Notes: generated by a model from the sequence alone, not told the origin. Positions 5,029 through 14,187 are shown, counted from the first letter of the stretch. The stretch is DNA of 17,196 nucleotides from JBKBXU01 sp046313675 (GCA_046313675.1 JBKBXU010000060.1:1-17196), one strand, 5' to 3'. A program made the numbers and translations.

Positions 5029-7968
5029 TTATTTATTATACTCCAAAATAGCTTTATAAATTTGATCCTGAATCACGGTCCTTACATTGTATTTAATTAA
5101 TTTGGTGTTATTAGCATCCGGGCATACCCTGTTGGACAAGAATATGTATACCAGGTTTTGCTCGGGATCAACCCAGGCACCTGTCCCGGTAAATCCGGTA
5201 TGGCCAAAGGTAGACGGGGAAACCAGGTCGGAAGTAGGCCCTCCCCCATCCGGTTCAGGCTTGTCCCATCCCAAACCTCTCCTATTCTTCTCAAACTGCT
5301 TTTTTGTAAAATACGGTATCGTTTCCGGTTTATAATACCTCAGCCCTCCGTAGTAACCTTTCTGTAAATGCATTTGCATAAGAACAGCCAGATCACTGGC
5401 ATTACTGAACAAACCGGCATGGCCTGCTACCCCTCCTAACATGGCCGCCCCCTGGTCATGGACTGTCCCTCTTATAAAGGTCTTCCTAAAGAACTTATCA
5501 TCCTCCGTTGGAGCAATCATCTCCGGCGTAAATTTGCACAATGGCTTATAGCATGTGGTTGTCAAGCCCAAAGGGTCATATAAGTTCTGTTGAAGAAAAT
5601 CATCTATAGGTTGATTAAGCAGCTTCTCTGAAACCCTTTTCATAATATAAAACCCAAGGTCGCTGTACACATAACCATATTTTTCTTTTTTCTTCTTCTT
5701 CAGAAGATCCGAATTAATGGTCCAATTCCAGAGGCTGTCTTCTATGGAGCCTATGGAATAAACGCCGGGAATAACTTCGTTGGGATGAGCTTCATCTTTC
5801 TGATAAGCATAACAGGTAGGCATAAACCCGCCCGCATCAATGGTCTTTTTCCAGTATGGCAAGTACGGCACCAGGCCAGCCTGGTGGCCAAGTATGTCTC
5901 TGACGATAAGGTCTTCTTTATTTGTACCCTTCAACTCCGGAAGATAATAGGATGCTTTTTTATTGAGATCCAACACACCCCGGTCATACAAAAACATGAC
6001 CGCCTGCATCGTGCCTGCCACTTTGGTAATGGAAGCAATATCATAAATGGTATTTTCTGTTACAGGCTCTGTCTTGTCATAGGTTGTATGGCCAAAAGCT
6101 TTATTATAAACGACAATCCCATCCTTTGCTATAAGCACCTGTCCTCCGGGTGTAGCTCCGTCAGCTATAGCTTTTTTAAAAATACTATCAATTCTAGCAA
6201 GTGTAGAGCCATGCATACCAGCATTTTCAGGAAACCCGTGGCGTAACCTTTGCATTTTCTCTGTAATCATCAACCCACTGCCCAAAGGCAATTTGTCTGA
6301 TACCGTAACCGGCAGTTTCCCCGTCGGGGTAAGGCCGCCAAAAATTATCTGAGGCACAATACGGTTGGTGGTTTCATTATCTTCATACCCACATATTAAA
6401 TGCGGGTAATTCTCAAAATATTTCAAACTATACGGATTGGCAAAAACAGATAGAATTACATTAGAATGCACCTGATGAAGTTTTTCAATAAACTTCCGTG
6501 AATTCTCCGTAATGCCATAATCTTTGTTATTCCATGGATTGGTATTATGAAGGCCTACAACTACAACCTTATGTTTAACTAGCTCTTTTAGAATGTTATC
6601 ATAAAAAGCTTCATCAGCGTACTTATTTGGTACAGCAAAATGTGAAAATGTAGCGTACTTGTCCAGGGAACTTTGAAAAGCATTGCCTTTATCCAATCCT
6701 ATGGAAACAGAAGCGAAAGAAGAAGTGTCAAGAATTTTGACAGGAATCAGGCCACGCTCGTTCTTAACCAGCGTCATAGCTTTTTCAAAAAGTTCCTGCT
6801 GAGTAGCGTGCGCCTTGGTGTCGTTCAGCTCTTCATGAAGCTTTTCTACTTTTATCTGTGGCGTTTTATCAAGCCCCGCCCAATATTTAGCTCTGAGAAT
6901 TTTACGTACCCTCAGATCAATTTCTTCCTGAGATATATCTTTGCTCTTAATGGCTTTCATTATTTTTTTTATAGCCAGAGGCACATTCTCAGCATATAGC
7001 AATACATCATTTCCGGCAAGCAAAGCCAACACATCTACTTCTCCGGGCTTATAGAAGCTACTTACACCTTTCATGTTTAAGGCGTCGGTAAAGACCAATC
7101 CCTTAAACTGCATTTCGTTTTTCAGAAGATCGGTCACTACCGTCTTGGACAATGTCGTGGCTTTATTGGTAGAATTATCATAGGCTGGAACATGAATGTG
7201 CGCCACCATAATACTCATAATGCTGTCCCGGATTAATTCACGGAAAGGAAAGAGTTCAATATCATTAAGCCGCTCCTTAGAATGCATGATCACTGGCAAA
7301 GTAAGATGTGAGTCTGTTCCTGTATCGCCGTGACCGGGAAAGTGCTTTGCATTGGCAATAACCTTGCGGTCCTGCATACCTTTCATATAAGCAACGCCTT
7401 TCAGGGATACATTCTTTTTATCTTCACCAAAAGAGCGCATCCCAATAATCGGATTTTTTGGATTACTATTAATATCCACTACAGGTGCAAAATTAACATG
7501 AACCCCCAGACGATTGCATTGACGGGCTACTTCAGATCCCATTTTATAAATCATCCGATTGTCTTCAATAGCCCCAAGGGTCATTTGTTTAGGAAAGCTT
7601 ATGGTACTGTCAAGGCGCATGGCAAGCCCCCACTCGGCATCCATGGCAATCATTAAAGGTACCCTGGCAAGGCGTTGATAGCGGTTTGTAAGAACTGCCT
7701 GACGGTGTGGGCCACCTTGAAAAAAGATCAGGCCTCCAAGATTATACTTGCTGACAAGTTCTTCAATTTCGGCAACATGCTTCCCATCTTTGTTAGAATA
7801 TGCCGCGACCATAAAAAGCTGTCCGATCCTTTCCTCCGGGCTAAGCGAAGCCATAACACTGTCCACCCAAAAATCTATTCTGGGCTTGGCTTGTTTCCCC
7901 GGCTTCTCCCAAGCACTCATAAGGAAAAGTAACGGAACAAAGACTATAAATAATAACTTTTTGGGCAT
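5029..7968 (-). CDS. GH3 beta-N-acetylhexosaminidase (NagZ-like) fused to class C beta-lactamase-like serine hydrolase
   Basis: Residues are numbered from an upstream GTG at 7974, which adds two residues; ATG 7968 is preferred because MPKKLLFIVFVPLLFL makes a normal signal peptide. The N-terminal GH3 domain (about 35-370) has KHFPGHGDTGTDSH at 210-223, the NagZ loop with the Asp-His acid/base pair, and the nucleophile D297 in VFTDALNMKGV. A GH3 C-terminal domain follows (about 395-565). The rest (about 590-975) is a penicillin-binding/beta-lactamase fold with S648-x-x-K651, Y770 in YSD and H925-T-G in place of KTG. The protein should be exported and act on peptidoglycan fragments: the GH3 part removing GlcNAc, the second part perhaps a peptidase or esterase. 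This fusion is known in Bacteroidota. All catalytic residues seen are present. Confidence 0.93.
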   Translation of the reverse strand: MPKKLLFIVFVPLLFLMSAWEKPGKQAKPRIDFWVDSVMASLSPEERIGQLFMVAAYSNKDGKHVAEIEELVSKYNLGGLIFFQGGPHRQAVLTNRYQRLARVPLMIAMDAEWGLAMRLDSTISFPKQMTLGAIEDNRMIYKMGSEVARQCNRLGVHVNFAPVVDINSNPKNPIIGMRSFGEDKKNVSLKGVAYMKGMQDRKVIANAKHFPGHGDTGTDSHLTLPVIMHSKERLNDIELFPFRELIRDSIMSIMVAHIHVPAYDNSTNKATTLSKTVVTDLLKNEMQFKGLVFTDALNMKGVSSFYKPGEVDVLALLAGNDVLLYAENVPLAIKKIMKAIKSKDISQEEIDLRVRKILRAKYWAGLDKTPQIKVEKLHEELNDTKAHATQQELFEKAMTLVKNERGLIPVKILDTSSFASVSIGLDKGNAFQSSLDKYATFSHFAVPNKYADEAFYDNILKELVKHKVVVVGLHNTNPWNNKDYGITENSRKFIEKLHQVHSNVILSVFANPYSLKYFENYPHLICGYEDNETTNRIVPQIIFGGLTPTGKLPVTVSDKLPLGSGLMITEKMQRLRHGFPENAGMHGSTLARIDSIFKKAIADGATPGGQVLIAKDGIVVYNKAFGHTTYDKTEPVTENTIYDIASITKVAGTMQAVMFLYDRGVLDLNKKASYYLPELKGTNKEDLIVRDILGHQAGLVPYLPYWKKTIDAGGFMPTCYAYQKDEAHPNEVIPGVYSIGSIEDSLWNWTINSDLLKKKKKEKYGYVYSDLGFYIMKRVSEKLLNQPIDDFLQQNLYDPLGLTTTCYKPLCKFTPEMIAPTEDDKFFRKTFIRGTVHDQGAAMLGGVAGHAGLFSNASDLAVLMQMHLQKGYYGGLRYYKPETIPYFTKKQFEKNRRGLGWDKPEPDGGGPTSDLVSPSTFGHTGFTGTGAWVDPEQNLVYIFLSNRVCPDANNTKLIKYNVRTVIQDQIYKAILEYNK

Positions 7969-8051
7969 TCCCACGATCTGATTTTCTATGAAACAAATAA
8001 ACTCAATAATTGTGCTAAAAATTCAAAATAATTTTCACCTTTTTAATTTTA

Positions 8052-8082
8052 TTGGGCTTACTATATAAAACCATTAAATTTG
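8052..8082 (+). promoter_or_regulatory. putative promoter of the mutL operon
   Basis: TTG (8052-8054) is followed after 20 bases by TAAATTTG (8075-8082), an exact TAnnTTTG match at the expected spacing. It would leave a leader of about 120 bases before mutL. The box also lies between the divergent GH3 gene and mutL, as expected. Confidence 0.42.
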
Positions 8083-8208
8083 CATAGAGTTTAAAGAATT
8101 ATTAAACATAATGTTTTTCAAAACATACTAAAAGAAAAACGTGTTTATAATAGTTTAATTTCGTAATAAAGATAAAAAACTTAACTTGAAGCAGGAGATT
8201 CTCACTTA

Positions 8209-10086
8209 ATGCCTGATATAATAAAATTATTGCCTGATGCCCTGGCCAACCAAATTGCGGCCGGAGAAGTTGTTCAGCGACCAGCCTCGGTAGTCAAAGA
8301 GCTTCTTGAAAATGCCATAGATGCCGGGAGCACATCTATTCAATTAATTGTTAAAGATGCCGGAAAGCAGCTTATACAGGTAATTGACAATGGAAAAGGA
8401 ATGTCCGAAACAGATGCCCGCATGTGTTTCGAAAGGCATGCCACGTCTAAAATCTCCAGGACAGAAGATCTTTTCTGCATAAGAACCATGGGCTTTCGTG
8501 GTGAAGCGATGGCTTCCATTGCGGCAGTTGCCCAGGTAGAGCTTAAATCCAGAAAGGAAGAGGAAGAATTAGGCACACTCATTAAGATCGAGGGATCGGA
8601 AATCAAGGCTCAGGAACCTGTAGCCACACCGGCAGGCACAAGCATAAGTGTAAAAAACCTTTTTTACAATGTGCCTGCCCGCAGAAATTTCCTTAAGTCA
8701 AACCCGGTAGAACTTCGCCATATCCTGGAGGAATTCCAACGTGTAGCACTTTCCAATCCGGAAATAGCTTTTACCATGATTCAGAATGACCTTGAGACCT
8801 ATAACCTTCCTCAGGAAAAACTCAGCCGCAGGATTGTTTCCCTCTTTGGGAAATCATATCAGGAGCAACTGATCATATGCGAAGAAGAAACCGAAATGGT
8901 CAGGATACATGGATTTGCAGGAAAACCAGAGCATGCCCGAAAAACACGGGGCGAACAATACTTCTTTGTCAACAACCGGTTTATTCGCAACAACTATCTG
9001 CACCATGCCGTAATGAATGCCTATGAAGCTTTGCTGCCGGATGACTCTTTTCCATTCTATGTATTATTTATTGAATTGGATCCAAAGCATATAGACATTA
9101 ATGTTCACCCTACAAAAACCGAAATAAAGTTTGATGATGAACGCACCATTTATGCCATCATTCGTGCAGCCATAAAAAAATCCCTTGCCACCCATAACAT
9201 AACTCCATCAATTGATTTTGATCAGGACATTAACTTTAACATGATGATATCATCGCAGCAAGGAGACAAAAGCATGGATTTTAACCAATTCCACGGATCT
9301 GCACGACCATCCGGGGAGTACAGAAAAAACGACACCAAAAACTGGGAAACTTTGTACAACCAATTTGAAACAGGCGGCAAAAATAACGAAAATCCTGAAG
9401 TTGAACAGCCGGATGCTCATCAGGAAGCCGTAACTTTTGAAAGCAAGGCCAATTCCATGACAAGCAATTCCCTGAAGCTTATGAAAGAGCTGCTGGATCC
9501 GGAAAACCATTCAACCTTTCAGTTGCACAACAGGTATATTGTTGCTCAGATAAAATCTGGAATGGTAATCGTTGACCAGCAGGCTGCCCATGAACGCATT
9601 CTCTATGAGAAATACCTGAATATGCTTCAGAACAAATTTGGTGCTTCTCAACAATTTCTTTTTCCTCAAACCATTGAACTTAATCCTGCTGATTTTGCGC
9701 TTGTAATGGAGCTTGAAAATGAGATTAAAGCCCTGGGCTTTGTTTTTAATGTATTTGGGAACACTTCCATTGTTGTCAACGGTACACCAGCAGATGTTCC
9801 TACAGGCGGTGAAAAAAATCTCTTTGAGAATCTTTTGGAACAATTTAAGCAAAACCGCTCTGAGTTAAAGTTGGATATAAAAGAAAACCTGGCTCGTTCA
9901 CTCGCAAAAAAAGCAGCTTTAAAAACCGGAAACAGGCTTTCGGTAATGGAAATGAATACACTGATCGATCAGCTTTTTGCGTGCAAAAATCCTAATTATG
10001 CTCCCAACGGAAACCACACCATTGTAGTAATGGACATGAACAGAATAGGAAGATTTTTCAATAAACACCAGGAGGAAGATGTTTAA
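8209..10086 (+). CDS. mutL: DNA mismatch repair protein MutL
   Basis: This 625-residue protein couples mismatch recognition by MutS to downstream repair. The N-terminal GHKL ATPase has all its motifs: ELLENAIDAG (31-40, with E34 and N35), DNGKGM (60-65), ERHATSKI (75-82) and GFRGEA (95-100). The transducer domain continues with FVNNRFIR (253-260) and INVHPTKTEIKF (297-308). A variable linker (about 335-430) leads to the C-terminal dimerisation domain. There the endonuclease motif appears as DQQAAHERILYE (456-467) with Gln in place of the usual His, and the later Cys/His motif reads YAPNGNHT (597-604). The nuclease metal site therefore looks degenerate. An AGGAGA (8193-8198) lies 10 bases before the ATG. 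The stop overlaps the next gene by 8 bases. Confidence 0.97.
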   Translation: MPDIIKLLPDALANQIAAGEVVQRPASVVKELLENAIDAGSTSIQLIVKDAGKQLIQVIDNGKGMSETDARMCFERHATSKISRTEDLFCIRTMGFRGEAMASIAAVAQVELKSRKEEEELGTLIKIEGSEIKAQEPVATPAGTSISVKNLFYNVPARRNFLKSNPVELRHILEEFQRVALSNPEIAFTMIQNDLETYNLPQEKLSRRIVSLFGKSYQEQLIICEEETEMVRIHGFAGKPEHARKTRGEQYFFVNNRFIRNNYLHHAVMNAYEALLPDDSFPFYVLFIELDPKHIDINVHPTKTEIKFDDERTIYAIIRAAIKKSLATHNITPSIDFDQDINFNMMISSQQGDKSMDFNQFHGSARPSGEYRKNDTKNWETLYNQFETGGKNNENPEVEQPDAHQEAVTFESKANSMTSNSLKLMKELLDPENHSTFQLHNRYIVAQIKSGMVIVDQQAAHERILYEKYLNMLQNKFGASQQFLFPQTIELNPADFALVMELENEIKALGFVFNVFGNTSIVVNGTPADVPTGGEKNLFENLLEQFKQNRSELKLDIKENLARSLAKKAALKTGNRLSVMEMNTLIDQLFACKNPNYAPNGNHTIVVMDMNRIGRFFNKHQEEDV

Positions 10087-10876
10087 TAATTTAACACCCA
10101 TAGTTAAAAATCTCCTGTTGATAAACATAGGAGTCTTTGTTGTAGTTAGTATGTTATTAGGATTGGAATCTGCCGTTGATACATTTGGGTTAAGGTATAT
10201 CAACTCTAGAGAATTTCAGCCCTGGCAATTTATAACGCACATGTTTATGCATGGCGGATGGCCTCACCTCTTCAGCAATATGATCGGCTTGTTTTTTTTC
10301 GGCCCCATGTTGGAGAGAGCATTTGGTCCTCAAAAGTTTTTAATTTATTATTTTGTTTGTGGTTTAGGGGCAGCATTTATTTATATGGGATTTGTGTGGT
10401 ATGAATTAAGAGAGCTTAATAATGCCGTGGAATTATATCTTTTGAATCCCGATCCTGCATCCTTTAGCTCATTTATGAATGAATATGGAAGAGGGATTAT
10501 ACGGAGAGATGTGTTATTTAATATTCTCGATGATTTCAGGGAAAATCCGGACAATCCGATGATAATAAGACAAACAAAAGAAATGGCAACTGCGATATAC
10601 AATCATAGGATAGATATACCGATGGTCGGAGCTTCCGGAGCTATTTTTGGAATTTTGATGGGCTTTGCTTTGTTATTCCCTAACACAGAATTGTTTTTGC
10701 TATTTTTCCCTTTTCCAATCAAGGCAAAATACATGGTTCTGTTTTATGGCTTGTATACTCTGTATGCAGGAATTCAAAGAACCCCTGGAGACAATGTTGC
10801 CCATTTTGCCCACTTAGGTGGTATGATTTTCGCTTTTATTTTAATCAGGTACTGGAGATATAGCAGGTATAATTGA
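10079..10876 (+). CDS. rhomboid intramembrane serine protease
   Basis: This 265-residue multipass membrane protein carries the rhomboid signature. HMFMHGGWPHLFSN (54-67) is the H-x3-H-x8-N type motif of helix 2. GASGAIFG (184-191) holds the catalytic S186, and AHFAHLGG (241-248) holds the catalytic H245. Between helices 3 and 4 is a charged, non-membrane insert of about 75 residues (106-180), longer than in compact rhomboids such as GlpG. Rhomboids cleave single-span membrane proteins within the bilayer; substrates here are unknown. The start ATG lies inside the last codons of mutL (8-base overlap), and a strong AGGAGGA (10070-10076) is embedded in the mutL end, so translation is probably coupled. 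A second rhomboid gene follows after 10 bases. Confidence 0.93.
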   Translation: MFNNLTPIVKNLLLINIGVFVVVSMLLGLESAVDTFGLRYINSREFQPWQFITHMFMHGGWPHLFSNMIGLFFFGPMLERAFGPQKFLIYYFVCGLGAAFIYMGFVWYELRELNNAVELYLLNPDPASFSSFMNEYGRGIIRRDVLFNILDDFRENPDNPMIIRQTKEMATAIYNHRIDIPMVGASGAIFGILMGFALLFPNTELFLLFFPFPIKAKYMVLFYGLYTLYAGIQRTPGDNVAHFAHLGGMIFAFILIRYWRYSRYN

Positions 10877-10886
10877 AGGAGGACGT

Positions 10887-11774
10887 ATGACAAGTTTATT
10901 AGACGAATTTAAGTATAGCTTTAAGAAGCGGGATAATGGCCTGATGCAGATCATTGTTATAAATATTGCGGTATTTGTAGTCATGGGTATATTAAAGGTT
11001 TTTTCCTTTATGGCTCAGGATATGAGGGTGTTCGATTTCATAATGAGGCAAATGGCTTTGTCTTCAAACATAATGACGGCAGTGACCAAACCCTGGACGA
11101 TATTTACCTATTTCTTCACACACTCATTAAGCTCAATTTTTCATATTTTATTCAATATGCTCTTCCTTTATTGGTTTGGTAGGTTGATCATGGAATACCT
11201 TGGACATAGACGATTGGTAAATTTATATATAGTAGGAGGGGTGGTAGCAGGCTTGCTTTTTATAGCACTTTATAATATTCTGCCTGTGTTTGCCGATGCA
11301 GCACCACATGCAAAACTCATCGGAGCTTCCGGTAGCGTTTATGCCATAGTGGTAGCTGCGGCAACCTTACTTCCTGAATACAGATTTCACCTGATTTTTT
11401 TAGGACCGGTAAAAATTGCCTATATAGCAGGATTCTTTATATTCATTTCTTTTTTAGGAATGGCCGGAGAAAACGCAGGTGGAAATATTGCACATTTAGG
11501 CGGTGCATTGATCGGATTTTTATATATTAAACAATTAAAAAAGGGAACTGACCTTGGAAAGCCTGTCAGCATCGTCGCAAATTGGATACAAAAACTATTC
11601 AGGCCAAGACATCTAAAGGTTAGTTACCGAAATAATACCAGCAAATCACGGTCTAAAGTTCCTGATGAGCAGGAAATAGATGCTATATTGGATAAAATTT
11701 CTGTTTCAGGATATGAAAGCCTGACCCAACTTGAAAAGGAAAAATTATTTAAAGCGAGCCAACAGAATAAATAA
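10887..11774 (+). CDS. rhomboid family protease with C-terminal DUF6576-like tail
   Basis: This second rhomboid has 295 residues. HSLSSIFHILFNM (79-91) is the helix 2 motif, GASGSVYA (146-153) holds the catalytic S148, and GGNIAHLGGALIG (198-210) holds H203. Six membrane helices fit residues 20-215. A cytoplasmic tail of about 75 residues follows: a basic linker (about 238-257) and then a helical segment, PDEQEIDAILDKI to the end, resembling the DUF6576 tail of Bacteroidota rhomboids. GAAGGAGG before the ATG is a good ribosome site. It is 10 bases after the first rhomboid and on the same transcript as mutL. It lacks the long insert seen in its neighbour, so the two are not a recent duplication. 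Confidence 0.93.
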   Translation: MTSLLDEFKYSFKKRDNGLMQIIVINIAVFVVMGILKVFSFMAQDMRVFDFIMRQMALSSNIMTAVTKPWTIFTYFFTHSLSSIFHILFNMLFLYWFGRLIMEYLGHRRLVNLYIVGGVVAGLLFIALYNILPVFADAAPHAKLIGASGSVYAIVVAAATLLPEYRFHLIFLGPVKIAYIAGFFIFISFLGMAGENAGGNIAHLGGALIGFLYIKQLKKGTDLGKPVSIVANWIQKLFRPRHLKVSYRNNTSKSRSKVPDEQEIDAILDKISVSGYESLTQLEKEKLFKASQQNK

Positions 11775-11796
11775 ATTCTATTTTTAATATTTTTTT

Positions 11797-12579
11797 ATGA
11801 CAAATTTTAGAAATGTTGCTACCGACCTGAACAATGGCATATTTATGCTTACCATTAACAGGCCAGATAAAATGAACGCTTTAAATTCAGCAACACTGGA
11901 AGAAATAAAACAGGTGATACAAAGGGTAAACGATGACGATGACATCAAAGCGTTGATCATCACCGGAGCTGGAGAAAAAGCTTTTGTTGCAGGGGCTGAT
12001 ATCAGCGAAATAGCGGGAATCAATGAACTGGTGGCCCGCAAATTTTCAGAAAACGGGCAGGAAATCTTTAGGATGATTGAAACCTGCTCCAAGCCTGTCA
12101 TAGCCGCAGTAAATGGTTTTGCATTGGGCGGAGGATGCGAACTTGCCATGGCCTGCCATATACGCATTGCCACTCATAATGCACGTTTTGGATTGCCTGA
12201 AGTTACCCTCGGAATAATTCCGGGATATGGAGGAACACAACGGCTAACACATCTTGTCGGCAAAGGAAAAGCCTTTGAAATGATGATGACCGGAGAAATG
12301 GTGGTTGCCGAAGAAGCCAAAAATCTTGGCCTGGTAAATTATGTGACCACCACAGAAGACCTGTTGCCAAAATGTAATGAGTTGATTAATAAAATCACGA
12401 CCAAAGCACCTCTGGCCATAGCTCAAATAGTAGAATGTGTTAATGCTGCCTATGACCCTGAAGAAAAAGGCTATCAAACAGAGGCTAACTCTTTTATGAT
12501 ATGTTGCAAAACGGAAGATTTTAAAGAAGGCGTAAATGCCTTTTTGGAAAAAAGAAAGCCTGTGTTTAAAGGAGAATAG
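11797..12579 (+). CDS. enoyl-CoA hydratase/isomerase family protein
   Basis: This 260-residue crotonase-fold enzyme probably hydrates 2-trans-enoyl-CoA in fatty acid or amino acid breakdown. NRPDKMNALN (21-30) opens the domain. KAFVAGADISE (61-71) is the CoA and oxyanion-hole segment. GFALGGGCELAMACHIRIA (107-125) contributes the second oxyanion-hole glycine and E115, and FGLPEVTLGIIPGYGGTQRL (131-150) contains E135. These two glutamates correspond to E144 and E164 of rat crotonase, so hydratase activity rather than a one-glutamate isomerase is likely. The length is normal. The gene follows the second rhomboid after 22 bases, so co-transcription is likely, though there is no obvious functional link to mutL. 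No Shine-Dalgarno is visible; the upstream is T-rich. Confidence 0.93.
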   Translation: MTNFRNVATDLNNGIFMLTINRPDKMNALNSATLEEIKQVIQRVNDDDDIKALIITGAGEKAFVAGADISEIAGINELVARKFSENGQEIFRMIETCSKPVIAAVNGFALGGGCELAMACHIRIATHNARFGLPEVTLGIIPGYGGTQRLTHLVGKGKAFEMMMTGEMVVAEEAKNLGLVNYVTTTEDLLPKCNELINKITTKAPLAIAQIVECVNAAYDPEEKGYQTEANSFMICCKTEDFKEGVNAFLEKRKPVFKGE

Positions 12580-12590
12580 GCTATGAATTT

Positions 12591-12689
12591 TTAATTCTTA
12601 ATTCTTAATTTTTAGAAATTAGCCCAATGCATTTTAAAATAATTAATTCTCATCCAATTTGCAATTATTTCATTCGTAATTCGTAATTG
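12591..12689. repeat. AT-rich 7-base periodic repeats between crotonase and flippase genes
   Basis: TTAATTC occurs in tandem with degenerate copies at 12591-12615 (TTAATTC, TTAATTC, TTAATTT), and a related ATTCGTA tandem occurs at 12672-12689, ending next to the flippase start. The 111-base gap otherwise shows nothing but AT-rich DNA. Such worn tandems may influence promoter or start-region spacing; no function can be read. Confidence 0.4.
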
Positions 12690-12690
12690 A

Positions 12691-14187
12691 ATGTCCTTAT
12701 ATAAAAAACTCGCCGGGCAGACAGCACTTTATGGACTTAGTAGTATTATTGGCAGAGTTCTCAACTTCCTGCTAGTACCTTTTTATACGACTGTCTTAGC
12801 ACTTGCCGAATTCGGGATCTATACTGACATCTATGCCTATGTGGCGTTTTTAAATATTATCTTCTTGTTCGGCATGGAAACCACCTATTTCAGGTTCTCC
12901 ACAAAAGATAAAGAAAATGAGCAAAAAACCTTTAACAGTTCCGTCTCATATCTTTTGCTAAGCGGGATATTACTGTCATCTCTAATTATAATTTTTTCCC
13001 GTCAACTTGCCTTTTTACTAAAATACCCACAGCATTGGGATTACCTGATCTGGCTGGGGCTAATACTCTTGACAGACACTATTCTGTCTGTACCATTTGC
13101 CCGGCTAAGACTGCAAAACAAAGCCGGACGGTTTGCTTTCATAAAACTATTTACCATAGCAAGCACCATATCACTGAATCTTTTCTTTCTGGTATTTTGC
13201 AGAAAAATCTATATGGAAGAATTTCTTCCACAACTGAAGCCATTCATTTCTACCTTTTACTTTCCCGGTTATGAGGTTGGATATATTCTCTTATCAAATT
13301 TACTTGCCAATGCTCTTCAACTTCCATTTCTGATATCCGCTTTTAAAGGATTTCGCTTCAGGCTTAATCCGGAGCGACTCAAGCCCATGCTTATTTATGC
13401 TTACCCACTTATGTTTATGGGTCTTGCCGGCATGGTTAATGAAGTGATAGACCGGATACTTTTAAAATACATGCTTCCGGAAGGTTTTCATGATGGCCTT
13501 ACCAGCCTTGAAGCCGTAGGGGTTTATGGTGCCTGTTATAAATTATCTATGTTTATGACCTTGGCCGTTCAAGCCTTCCGCTATGCTGCCGACCCATTTT
13601 TCTTTTCACAGGCAGAAGATAAAAATGCCCCCAAGCTATTTGCCAAAGTAATGAAATACTTTATTATAGTTTGCACCCTGATTTTTGTGGTTGTAAGTTC
13701 TTACCTAGACATATTTGGTTTGTTCCTTAGGGATGTCTCCTATCGCCAGGGACTCATAATCGTCCCTATTCTTCTTTTGGCAAATTTATTCCTGGGGGTA
13801 TATTACAACCTGGGAATATGGTTTAAGCTTACAGACCGCACCTATATGGGAACCTTCCTGAGCTTTTTTGGCGCCGGAATCACTATTATTGCAAATATTC
13901 TACTTATTCCTGTATTTGGTTATGTAGGCAGTGCCATTGCTACCCTGATATGTTATTTTCTGATGACTGTTGTAAGTTATTATTTTGGGAGCAAACATTT
14001 TCCTGTACCGTACAACCTAAAATCTGCGGCTTTTTATATTAGCACTGCCATAGCGGTGGTGGCTTTAGCGACATTTGTTAAATTTGAAGAACCCCTGGTG
14101 TATTTTGCTTATCGGTTTATCCTGATCCTTGCTTATCTGCTTTTAATTTTCTGGCTGGAAAGAAAAGATTTCAAATCCCGGATCTAA
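12691..14187 (+). CDS. polysaccharide/oligosaccharide flippase (Wzx/MATE-like, MVF superfamily)
   Basis: This 498-residue protein is hydrophobic throughout, with about 12-14 transmembrane helices. It has the N-terminal pattern of polysaccharide transport proteins: KKLAGQTALYGLSSIIGRVL, then NFLLVPFYTTVLALAEFG, and soon after METTYFRFS. A second family-typical stretch, PLMFMGLAGMVNEVIDRILL, lies at about 239-258, and the YGACYKLSMFMTLAVQAFRYA segment at about 279-299. Members flip lipid-linked glycans across the inner membrane for O-antigen, capsule or exopolysaccharide. No glycan synthesis genes are adjacent, so the substrate is unknown; the GT2 gene at 820 is too far to link. The start ATG at 12691 has no Shine-Dalgarno. 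A hairpin terminator follows the stop. Confidence 0.88.
   Translation: MSLYKKLAGQTALYGLSSIIGRVLNFLLVPFYTTVLALAEFGIYTDIYAYVAFLNIIFLFGMETTYFRFSTKDKENEQKTFNSSVSYLLLSGILLSSLIIIFSRQLAFLLKYPQHWDYLIWLGLILLTDTILSVPFARLRLQNKAGRFAFIKLFTIASTISLNLFFLVFCRKIYMEEFLPQLKPFISTFYFPGYEVGYILLSNLLANALQLPFLISAFKGFRFRLNPERLKPMLIYAYPLMFMGLAGMVNEVIDRILLKYMLPEGFHDGLTSLEAVGVYGACYKLSMFMTLAVQAFRYAADPFFFSQAEDKNAPKLFAKVMKYFIIVCTLIFVVVSSYLDIFGLFLRDVSYRQGLIIVPILLLANLFLGVYYNLGIWFKLTDRTYMGTFLSFFGAGITIIANILLIPVFGYVGSAIATLICYFLMTVVSYYFGSKHFPVPYNLKSAAFYISTAIAVVALATFVKFEEPLVYFAYRFILILAYLLLIFWLERKDFKSRI

Noticed and set aside
5785..6246. A 153-codon plus-strand frame opposite the GH3/beta-lactamase gene.
   Set aside because: It is the antisense of a well-supported catalytic domain and resembles no known protein.
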